Below, in pieces: positions 1 to 5,843 of a DNA stretch of 5,843 bases (within the stretch, counting starts at the first letter, position 1; every line of letters begins with the position of its first letter). A program made the translations under genes and the position numbers. A model generated the notes under the pieces. The model was not told the DNA's origin, did no database searches, and saw only the letters and a list, made by a program, of their open reading frames with translations. This DNA comes from Bacteroidales bacterium UBA1736 (GTDB lineage Bacteria > Bacteroidota > Bacteroidia > Bacteroidales > UBA932). Where the stretch lies: assembly GCA_002315825.1 (NCBI GenBank), contig DCIC01000096.1, forward strand, positions 307 through 6,149, in the 5' to 3' direction.

Positions 1-18
1 GTCAGCCCATTCAATTTA

Positions 19-2817
19 CTACTCAGCAGGGCTCATCACAACAGTGGTGAAGTTGCCAGACTCAACGAGACTCTTTGCCATAGCGGCAATCTTCTCCTTT
101 GTGAGAGAATTGATGGCAGCCTCAAGCTCAGTATCATTATCTTGACCGAATCTATAGTACTTGACGAGATTGTTCAGCCAATATGAATTGCTGATGCGTG
201 ACTGCGCAATCTGAGCCTTGAAGAACTCAACGGTGCGAGCAAAATATTCATCCGAAGGACCATTTTCAGCAAGATCCTTGATACCCTTTATGGCAAGTTT
301 CTCAAGTGCGGGAGCCTGCTCCTTATTGGTATCAAATGCAGTGTAGATATAGCAAGCAGGCACAGGTACTCTTTCATAATCCGAAGCTACGCTTGCGCCA
401 TATGTACCACCCTCTTCCTCACGAAGAGTATCGGTATAAACCATATCGAGGATATATTTGGTAGCATTCAGCAGAAGGGCGTTCTCGACTGTAGGATCAA
501 ATGCAGCATTATAGAGCTGGAATACTGACACCTTCGGAGCCTCCATCTGCATTGTGAATCTATCCTCAAACTGACCTGCGCGGAATCTCTCTCCCCTATC
601 AATGAAGCTTGCAGCCTTCTTTCCCTTAGGAAGAGAACCTACATACTTCTCGACCATAGGCTTGAGTGTATCCATATCAACTGCTCCTACAATATAGAGA
701 ACTGCTCCTGCCGCATCCTTATACAGGACATCAGAATAAACCTTCTTGAATGTCTCCATATTTGACTTGGCAACGACGTCCTCATCAAGCATAAAGATTC
801 TGGGGCTGGGCTCGTTCATAGCAAGTGTAAGATGCTTGCTGAACTGGAAGTTAGGCATTGAGCCAAGGTTCGGAAGGACAGAGCGGATCTGATTGAGGGC
901 CACTTCAAACTCATCGGAATCGAAACGAGGCTGAGTAAACTCAAGATAGAGAAGTTGGAGCGCAGTCTCGACATCCTTGGGAGATGAAGATCCGGTCAGA
1001 CCGTGTGACTCATTGTTAAGGTAAGGATAGATATTGGCAATCTTTCCTGAAAGCACCTTGGAAAGTGTGCTCATAGGGAATTGAGCCACACCGGAGTTAT
1101 TGATGACAACAGTGTAAATATTGCTCTCGAAAGGATACAGATCATCATCATCAATAAGAGATCTTCCGCCAGGGAGAAGGAGATTGAAAAGAACCTGATC
1201 CTTCTTGTACTCTGTAGGAAGTACAACGACCTTTACACCATTTGAAAGTGTCCACTCGGTTGCACCTGCGATAGTGGGAGAGGCTTTCTTCAGTTTACCT
1301 GACTTGACAGTGGACGGATCGAGAAGAGCAGCAAGGCCTTCCTCCGCCTTAGGAGCCTCAATCTCCATCGTACGGGAATTCTTCAGCATTTCAGCAAGTT
1401 CAGCCTCGGAAGGATGCTCAACAGAGCTTGGGCCATTGAGGACAATCGAGATGTTCTTATCCGTAACATATTGAGCAACAACCTGATTCACAACAGCGGC
1501 GTTTACCTGACTGAAGATTGTCTTGGTAAGTTCAAGCTCGGTATTGGGCTCAAGATAAGGCTCATTTTCGATGAAATAATAAATGATAGGATAAATGAAT
1601 TCAGGATTCTTGCGGCTGTCGGCGCCCTGAACACTCTTCTCAAGTGATGAAATAATATTGTCTTTCGCTCTCTGGAGTTCTGCATCAGTAACACCGAATC
1701 TCTTCACCTTCTCCACCTCATAAAGGAAAGCATTGATAGCGTCTTTATCGCCACCGTTCTTGAAAGCAACACCACCGATAAGGGCGTCACAAGTCTCTAT
1801 GAGATTCTGGCTGGAAAGTGATGCATTTATAAATGGAGCGTCAGGACGTGAAACAATATCGGTGAAACGCTCATTCATAACAAGTGAGAAAAGTTGATTG
1901 ATGAGATTGAGCACAAAGGCTTGGTCTGTATTTCTATACTGAAGAGGAATTGAAGGTCTTCTCCAGAAGAACTGACAAACATTGTTATTCTGCTCGGGGT
2001 CCGTAAGAACACCTATGAGAGGTTCGTCATTGTCAGGAATAACAATGGTTTCAAGTTGCTTAGGATTCTCCACGGCGGGGATATCAGCGAAGAGAGCCTT
2101 GATCTTGGCCTCGACAACATCGACATCAATGTCACCGACAACGATGACGGCCTGCTTATCGGGACGATACCAAGTGTGATAGAAATCAACAAGAGTCTCA
2201 GGCTTGAAATTTTTGAGAGTCTCCTCAGAACCGATCAGATCCTTCATTGCTGTAGCATACTTGCTGTCACCATAGATGTATGGACCTGATTTTTCGGAGA
2301 ATCTCCACTGTGCGTTGTTACGGGTACGTTTTTCCTCAAGGATAACTCCTCTCTCAGCGTCAATCTCATCAGCTTCGTTGAGCACGAAATGAGAATAATC
2401 GTGCATAACAAGAAGACAAGTGTCAAGGACACCCTCACGAACCAGAGGAATGTCATTAAGCATATAGCTGGTCATATCTACACCTGTACCGGCATTGATA
2501 TTTGCTCCGAAAGCCGCACCAATGCTCTGGAGGTACTCAAGCATCTGCTTTCCGGGAAGATTCTTAAGTCCATTGAAACACATATGCTCAAGGAAATGAG
2601 CAAGTCCGTCCTGGCCTTCGCCCTGGTTGATGGCTCCGGCATCAGATACGAGATAGAACTCGCACTTCTGATCAGGAAGCTCATTGTGGCGGATAAAATA
2701 AGTCATACCATTGTCCAGCTTGCCGACTCTGACACTGGGGTCATTGGGGAGTGGAGTCTGTGCTGACAATGACAGCGTTGCGGCAAGAGCCGCGATAATT
2801 ACACTAATTTTTTTCAT
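19..2817 (-). CDS. Exported M16 family zinc metalloprotease (pitrilysin/PqqL-like, insulinase family)
   Basis: Predicted periplasmic zinc endopeptidase of 932 residues, about the length of E. coli PqqL and of four-domain M16 enzymes. Residues 1-20 form a signal peptide (MKK, hydrophobic core, likely cleavage after SAQ at 18-20). The inverted zinc motif HFLEH is at 74-78: H74 and H78 bind zinc and E77 is the catalytic base. ERGVILEE at 155-162 supplies the conserved glutamate pair, with E162 the likely third ligand by analogy with pitrilysin E162/E169. Domains, roughly: catalytic M16 30-190, second domain 200-390, third 520-670 lacking any HxxEH, fourth 690-880 carrying the hallmark R799...Y806 (LREEEGGTY) that binds substrate in this family. 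Reading frame is intact and ends in TAG. The ATG follows an A/T-rich leader without Shine-Dalgarno, usual in Bacteroidota. A promoter lies about 85 bp upstream, so it is probably transcribed separately from the metal genes. The natural substrate cannot be read from sequence. Family assignment is firm; physiological role is unknown. Confidence 0.95.
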   Translation of the reverse strand: MKKISVIIAALAATLSLSAQTPLPNDPSVRVGKLDNGMTYFIRHNELPDQKCEFYLVSDAGAINQGEGQDGLAHFLEHMCFNGLKNLPGKQMLEYLQSIGAAFGANINAGTGVDMTSYMLNDIPLVREGVLDTCLLVMHDYSHFVLNEADEIDAERGVILEEKRTRNNAQWRFSEKSGPYIYGDSKYATAMKDLIGSEETLKNFKPETLVDFYHTWYRPDKQAVIVVGDIDVDVVEAKIKALFADIPAVENPKQLETIVIPDNDEPLIGVLTDPEQNNNVCQFFWRRPSIPLQYRNTDQAFVLNLINQLFSLVMNERFTDIVSRPDAPFINASLSSQNLIETCDALIGGVAFKNGGDKDAINAFLYEVEKVKRFGVTDAELQRAKDNIISSLEKSVQGADSRKNPEFIYPIIYYFIENEPYLEPNTELELTKTIFSQVNAAVVNQVVAQYVTDKNISIVLNGPSSVEHPSEAELAEMLKNSRTMEIEAPKAEEGLAALLDPSTVKSGKLKKASPTIAGATEWTLSNGVKVVVLPTEYKKDQVLFNLLLPGGRSLIDDDDLYPFESNIYTVVINNSGVAQFPMSTLSKVLSGKIANIYPYLNNESHGLTGSSSPKDVETALQLLYLEFTQPRFDSDEFEVALNQIRSVLPNLGSMPNFQFSKHLTLAMNEPSPRIFMLDEDVVAKSNMETFKKVYSDVLYKDAAGAVLYIVGAVDMDTLKPMVEKYVGSLPKGKKAASFIDRGERFRAGQFEDRFTMQMEAPKVSVFQLYNAAFDPTVENALLLNATKYILDMVYTDTLREEEGGTYGASVASDYERVPVPACYIYTAFDTNKEQAPALEKLAIKGIKDLAENGPSDEYFARTVEFFKAQIAQSRISNSYWLNNLVKYYRFGQDNDTELEAAINSLTKEKIAAMAKSLVESGNFTTVVMSPAE

Positions 2818-2838
2818 TTGTTATTGTGATAATTAATC

Positions 2839-2870
2839 AATTCCGAACGTTGCCATTCAAAATTCCGAAC
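2839..2870. repeat. Pair of 10-bp direct repeats in the protease leader
   Basis: AATTCCGAAC occurs at 2839-2848 and again at 2861-2870 (GTTCGGAATT on the coding strand), start-to-start distance 22 bp, about two helical turns. Each copy contains TTCnGAA, a short palindrome around one central base. The copies fall between the predicted promoter (2903-2933) and the ATG of the M16 protease gene, so they lie in the presumed 5' leader. The repeat itself is directly visible. A role as a regulator-binding site or an RNA element is only an inference, and chance in AT-rich DNA is possible. Confidence 0.6.
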
Positions 2871-2902
2871 ATTCTATAGTGTATCAGTTTAATATTACAC
2901 TG

Positions 2903-2933
2903 CAAACCTACTAATAATTACAAATCTTTCAAA
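2903..2933 (-). promoter_or_regulatory. Bacteroidota-type promoter for the M16 protease gene
   Basis: On the minus strand TAGGTTTG (2903-2910) fits the -7 consensus TAnnTTTG exactly, and TTTG (2930-2933) sits 19 bp upstream as the -33 element, matching the spacing of the primary sigma factor promoters of Bacteroides. Transcription would start near 2898, giving a leader of about 80 nt before the ATG at 2817. It lies 43 bp or more past the stop codon of the HMA gene, in the only intergenic gap longer than 60 bp. No start-site data are available, so this rests on motif match and position. Confidence 0.65.
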
Positions 2934-2976
2934 TAAAAATAGCGATTTCTTCGAGAATAGTACTCCGTATATGCGA

Positions 2977-3276
2977 CTATTCGTATTTGACGACCTTGGC
3001 GGAATAGCCGAGCTTATTGATTGATTTGCGGAGAGAGGCGGTGTCAGTCTTTACGGAATCAAAGGAAATGGTGACCCGCTTCGTAGGGACGTCAACCTTG
3101 AGATCCTTGACACCTTTTTCAAACGAAACATTCTCGCGGATCTTCTTGGCACAGTTCTCACAATCAAGAGAAGTAACATATACCACCTTCTTCAAAACGG
3201 GTTTCACCGTTTTAGCCTCGCAATTCACTCCCGCGAGAAGGAGCGCCGCCATCGCAGCAATAATTATCTTATTCAT
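2977..3276 (-). CDS. Exported heavy-metal-associated (HMA) domain protein, MerP/CopZ-like
   Basis: A 99-residue periplasmic metal-binding protein. Residues 1-21 are a signal peptide (MNKIII, hydrophobic core, likely cleavage after CEA at 19-21); C19 has no proper lipobox, so a lipoprotein is unlikely. Residues 31-99 fit one HMA domain with a beta-alpha-beta-beta-alpha-beta pattern. The metal site is C39-E-N-C42 in TSLDCENC; the usual Met of MxCxxC is Leu37 here. LGY with Y91 near the end is like bacterial Cu(I) chaperones of the CopZ type. The expected role is to bind a soft metal such as Cu(I) and pass it on in the periplasm; mercury, zinc or other metals cannot be excluded. The gene starts 31 bp after the TonB receptor stop, on the same strand, so the two are probably cotranscribed. 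No Shine-Dalgarno is seen; the spacer has a T7 tract on the coding strand but no convincing terminator stem. Confidence 0.92.
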   Translation of the reverse strand: MNKIIIAAMAALLLAGVNCEAKTVKPVLKKVVYVTSLDCENCAKKIRENVSFEKGVKDLKVDVPTKRVTISFDSVKTDTASLRKSINKLGYSAKVVKYE

Positions 3277-3307
3277 AGTATGTTGATTAAAAAAACAGCT
3301 TCTAATA

Positions 3308-5350
3308 TTATTCAGTTTTCCATATAGTCAGGCGCACGCCGGCATAGACTTTGACTCCCATAAGCGGACCCCATATACAACTGGCGTCAAAATCGGGCAT
3401 TCGGGCAGCAGAGGCATTAATGATAGGGTCACGCTGGGTATATCCGGTAAGATTCTCACCTCCCATATATAAATCAAAGCCCTTGAAGCGCTTTGTAACT
3501 TGAGCATACAGCAGAGGATATGCTGGAGTATATCCATCTTTATACATCCCCTTGTAGCCTTTCATAAAATCCCATACCCGGCAGGGGCCATTCAGCGATG
3601 CAGTGAAGTCAAAAATCCATTTATTCAGATGGGTCGCGTATTGAAGGTTCAACACGGCTTTGTACCTGCTCGTCATAGGTTTGATATCATCGGACTGACA
3701 CAAGAGAGTCTGACGGGCATCGGTAAAGCGGCCAGTCAAAGTACAGGTAAATCCGCTGAAAATCTCCGACGAAAAGTCCACCTGGATATTGTCTGTGCAG
3801 GAAAGGCCTCCAGACATTGAACTCAACTTATAGAAATTGATATATGGTAAAGAACTACTGGTCGAGAAATCCGTATTGTCATAAAGAAGCTGTTCGGTAA
3901 ATGCAGTATGGAAATAGTCCACGCTCAAGAAGGTCTTACCGGATTTATCGAAAGGAAGATACCAGGTAGCATTTGCCCCGAAAGTCCAGCTATCCTCGAG
4001 AGTGTGCTCCAGATAATCTCCATTAATTATTTTATTCGTAGAGAGGACTCCGATGTTGTCAAGCAGAGGATTGCTGTAACGAAGGCCGCGGCCGCCGTTT
4101 GCACGGAAAACCAAAGACTCCACCGGACTCCATTTCAAAGTCACACGTGGCGTGAAGCGCAGACCGACACCACTATACCAGTCCTCTCGTAGTCCCACAA
4201 TGGCAGAAAACTTTTCGCCGGAGTGATAGGTGTATTCACCATACAGTCCCAGATCACTCAGTCGGGAATTCACATCAGTCCCCATCACATTCTCAGTATA
4301 GACATCCAGCATCTCGCTCACGCCAAGCGTAAACTTGTGATTATCAGAAGAAATATCCTGATACATCATATTCACGAAAACCGAGTTCTGTCCGGCGTCA
4401 TATCCGCGAGAGTCAAACACAGACTGCAGATTCTGGTATGTGTAGTCAGCGACAAGCGCCAAGCTACGATTACCATCCTCGCTGACCGGCACTCCGACTT
4501 TCACATAACCGTTCAGAGAGCGGTTGTTGATATCGGAGCGCCATCCGCTCGGATCCATCTGCCCCCCTGTCCTGTTGTCCTGGATAGCTCTGACTCCGAA
4601 ACGAACCTGGACACCGTCCTGCCCGAAATACAGCCACCTGTTGGACAGGGCAAAATTCAATTGCTTCGGGTCATCCATAAAGCCATCTCCATTGTGGTCC
4701 ATAGCTTTGAAGTTCCCGTCCACGTGGGCCAAAATAACGGTGCTCCACTTGGACATCTCATCAAGCTGAAGGGAACTAATGACATTCAGGTCCGCCTTGG
4801 TATCATTCATTATGGAGGCCTGGACGTACAGGGGTTTTTCATCCGTGGGCTTGCGGTGCTCCATATTTATTTGACCGGTCATCGACTCGACGCCGTTGAT
4901 TACGGAAGTTGAACCCTTAGCAATCTGTATGCTCTCAAGCCATTGACCCGGAACATAATTCAGGCCCCAGGGAGCGGAAAGACCGCGCATCACGGGGCGG
5001 TTCTCGTCAAGCATCTGGGTATAGACACCGCTCTGACCGAGAAGGCGTATCTGCCTTGCCCCGGTCACGGCATCGGAATAGCCGACGGTCACGCTGGCGG
5101 AGTTCTCAAAACTTTCAGCAAGGTTGCAGCAGGCCATCTTGCATAGGCCTGCGGCCGTTATTACTTCAGTACGAATGTCCTTCCCCTTGGAAAGATAATT
5201 GCCCGCCTGACTGCCGACAACAACCATAGCTTCGAGGCTGTCGCGGCGCTCGCCGTAGATTCCTACGGTATCAACGGGGGTCTGCGCGTGCACATCAATG
5301 CACACTACAGACAACAAGGGCAAAATGCCCGTCAATATGTATCTGTTCAT
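3308..5350 (-). CDS. TonB-dependent outer-membrane receptor, probably for a metal or metal complex
   Basis: A 680-residue outer-membrane active transporter energised by TonB/ExbBD. Residues 1-23 form a signal peptide (cleavage likely after HAQ). A short linker holds a TonB-box-like segment, DSLEAMVVVG at about 37-46. The plug domain covers about 55-170, with the typical QIRLLGQSG, SIQIAKGSTSV and GVESMTGQIN stretches. The beta barrel covers about 175-680 and ends in a strand closing with RLTIW plus a three-residue tail. Two features stand out: a Cys cluster C70, C74, C75 in LCKMACCNLAESFE, and a calcium-loop-like DHNGDGFMDD at 218-227. From memory, both recur in a Bacteroidota receptor family. 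Relatives often carry an extra carboxypeptidase-regulatory-like domain before the plug, absent here. The frame is intact. It stands between a His-rich exported protein (58-bp gap) and an HMA protein (31-bp gap), which suggests a transition-metal substrate, with copper the best guess. The substrate is inferred from neighbours, not from the receptor itself. Confidence 0.94.
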   Translation of the reverse strand: MNRYILTGILPLLSVVCIDVHAQTPVDTVGIYGERRDSLEAMVVVGSQAGNYLSKGKDIRTEVITAAGLCKMACCNLAESFENSASVTVGYSDAVTGARQIRLLGQSGVYTQMLDENRPVMRGLSAPWGLNYVPGQWLESIQIAKGSTSVINGVESMTGQINMEHRKPTDEKPLYVQASIMNDTKADLNVISSLQLDEMSKWSTVILAHVDGNFKAMDHNGDGFMDDPKQLNFALSNRWLYFGQDGVQVRFGVRAIQDNRTGGQMDPSGWRSDINNRSLNGYVKVGVPVSEDGNRSLALVADYTYQNLQSVFDSRGYDAGQNSVFVNMMYQDISSDNHKFTLGVSEMLDVYTENVMGTDVNSRLSDLGLYGEYTYHSGEKFSAIVGLREDWYSGVGLRFTPRVTLKWSPVESLVFRANGGRGLRYSNPLLDNIGVLSTNKIINGDYLEHTLEDSWTFGANATWYLPFDKSGKTFLSVDYFHTAFTEQLLYDNTDFSTSSSLPYINFYKLSSMSGGLSCTDNIQVDFSSEIFSGFTCTLTGRFTDARQTLLCQSDDIKPMTSRYKAVLNLQYATHLNKWIFDFTASLNGPCRVWDFMKGYKGMYKDGYTPAYPLLYAQVTKRFKGFDLYMGGENLTGYTQRDPIINASAARMPDFDASCIWGPLMGVKVYAGVRLTIWKTE

Positions 5351-5381
5351 TTTGATCTGTGTTGAAATAAGTAATGCGTTT

Positions 5382-5406
5382 GTTTTCAGAGAAGAATCCT
5401 GAAAAC
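5382..5406 (-). repeat. Perfect 8-bp inverted repeat (hairpin) between the His-rich gene and the receptor gene
   Basis: On the coding strand GTTTTCAG is followed by a 9-nt loop and then CTGAAAAC, a perfect 8-bp stem whose first base lies three bases after the TAG of the His-rich gene. No T run follows the stem on the minus strand, so it is not a standard intrinsic terminator. It could protect the 3' end of the first cistron, modulate read-through or mark an RNA-processing point. The pairing is directly visible; the function is inference. Confidence 0.5.
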
Positions 5407-5408
5407 CG

Positions 5409-5840
5409 CTATACTCTCAACACGCAAAGACTCCGAAGAAGCTCGCGGGGCGGATCTTCGCAGATAGGTAATGAAAATGTATTTGCAAAACCCTTTTCAA
5501 TTTGGACCGGGGTTTCGATTGACATCAAAACATAGAGAAAAGGCGTGAAATCGCATACGAAATCAAAACCGTCACCTGTCAGGCTGAGCACGCTGATATC
5601 ATTCTCACAGTCATTATCCTCGGAATGGCAGAGGCCGTGATGATGGCCGTGGTGATGGTCTATGCAATGGCACTCGTCTTCGGGATGCAGGCTTTCGCAA
5701 TCGAAATCGGCCAAAAGGGATACGACATATATCTCACCGTCGTGGTGGTCAACGTGAATATCGAGGCCCACAATAGCGGTCAGATACCAAGAGCATAGAA
5801 GAAGGCTCGCCAAAGCCGATATGATTGTCTCACATTTCAT
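5409..5840 (-). CDS. Small exported or membrane-anchored His/Cys/Asp-rich protein, putative metal binder
   Basis: A 143-residue protein of unrecognised exact family. Residues 1-25 form a signal peptide or membrane anchor (MKCETII, hydrophobic to about G25) without a valid lipobox at C16. After it come DIHVDHHDGE (27-36) and a dense metal-ligand region, residues 48-78, with C48, C57, C59, C71, C78, seven His from 58 to 68 and H72, including two tandem HHHG units (62-69). In all there are 12 His and 10 Cys. The tail has a PP pair (130-131) followed by a short hydrophobic end, LLRSLCVLRV. This layout resembles small secreted proteins found upstream of TonB receptors in Bacteroidota (the group named HYC_CC_PP or a related DUF), but I recall this only loosely and the HYC signature is absent. 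It likely binds copper, zinc or nickel in the periplasm, as a buffer, sensor or delivery protein. The ATG lies three bases from the window edge; the signal-like N-terminus supports it as the true start, but upstream DNA cannot be checked. Confidence 0.75.
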   Translation of the reverse strand: MKCETIISALASLLLCSWYLTAIVGLDIHVDHHDGEIYVVSLLADFDCESLHPEDECHCIDHHHGHHHGLCHSEDNDCENDISVLSLTGDGFDFVCDFTPFLYVLMSIETPVQIEKGFANTFSLPICEDPPRELLRSLCVLRV

Positions 5841-5843
5841 TCG

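Noticed and set aside
2389..2766. A 125-codon open frame on the plus strand, opposite the start of the M16 protease gene.
   Set aside because: It overlaps the region encoding the zinc motif of the protease, and its predicted product has no family resemblance. Antisense shadow.
2955..2982. Inverted repeat GAATAGT/ACTATTC spanning the HMA stop codon, considered as a transcription terminator.
   Set aside because: The stem is only 7 bp, mostly A/U, with a 14-nt loop, and the nearest T run on the coding strand begins over ten bases after the stem. Too weak to call, although some termination in this gap is expected.
3220..3222. C19 of the HMA protein considered as a lipoprotein cysteine.
   Set aside because: The residues before it are G-V-N, which do not fit a lipobox (small residue needed directly before Cys). 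Signal peptidase I cleavage after CEA is more likely.
3277..3310. T7 tract on the coding strand between the receptor and HMA genes, considered as a terminator.
   Set aside because: The only stem before it (AAAAC with GTTTT) is weak and interrupted by mismatches. The 31-bp gap fits cotranscription better.
4223..4912. A 229-codon open frame on the plus strand, opposite the TonB receptor gene.
   Set aside because: It lies wholly antisense to a clearly coding receptor gene, its product shows no recognisable domain or signal, and no promoter fitting the Bacteroidota consensus was noticed before it. It is most likely a shadow of the receptor's codon pattern.
5351..5408. A separate promoter for the TonB receptor in the 58-bp spacer.
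   Set aside because: No TAnnTTTG match with a properly spaced TTTG was found on the minus strand. The nearest resemblance (around TTATTTC) departs from the consensus.

Overview
The window looks like chromosomal DNA of a member of the Bacteroidota, probably Bacteroidales. The reasons are lineage-typical exported proteins (signal peptides ending in -SAQ/-HAQ), a TonB-dependent receptor whose plug closely resembles a family I know from this phylum, starts preceded by A/T-rich leaders with no Shine-Dalgarno sequence, and a promoter fitting the Bacteroidota consensus (TTTG, 19 bp, TAnnTTTG). I cannot fix the genus from sequence alone. All four supported genes lie on the minus strand, so transcription runs from the right end to the left; no RNA gene, insertion sequence, CRISPR array or prophage feature was seen.

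Right part (about 5840 down to 2977): three closely spaced genes that look like one metal-handling operon. In transcription order they are (i) a small exported or membrane-anchored His/Cys/Asp-rich protein with two tandem HHHG units, (ii) a 680-residue TonB-dependent outer-membrane receptor, and (iii) a 99-residue exported heavy-metal-associated (HMA) protein with a CxxC site. Gaps are 58 bp and 31 bp. The first gap contains a perfect 8-bp inverted repeat starting two bases after the first stop codon. The likely theme is capture of a transition metal (copper is the best guess, with zinc or nickel possible): receptor in the outer membrane, HMA protein as periplasmic carrier, His-rich protein as an accessory binder or sensor. 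The promoter of this operon lies outside the window.

Middle (2818-2976): a 159-bp AT-rich intergenic region with a good Bacteroidota-type promoter for the next gene, followed in the presumed leader by two copies of a 10-bp repeat spaced 22 bp apart.

Left part (2817 down to 19): a 932-residue exported M16 zinc protease of the pitrilysin/PqqL type, with an intact catalytic N-terminal half and a non-catalytic C-terminal half. It appears to be its own transcription unit. Its placement next to a TonB receptor recalls the FusA/FusC and YddB/PqqL pairings, but the separate promoter makes that link speculative.
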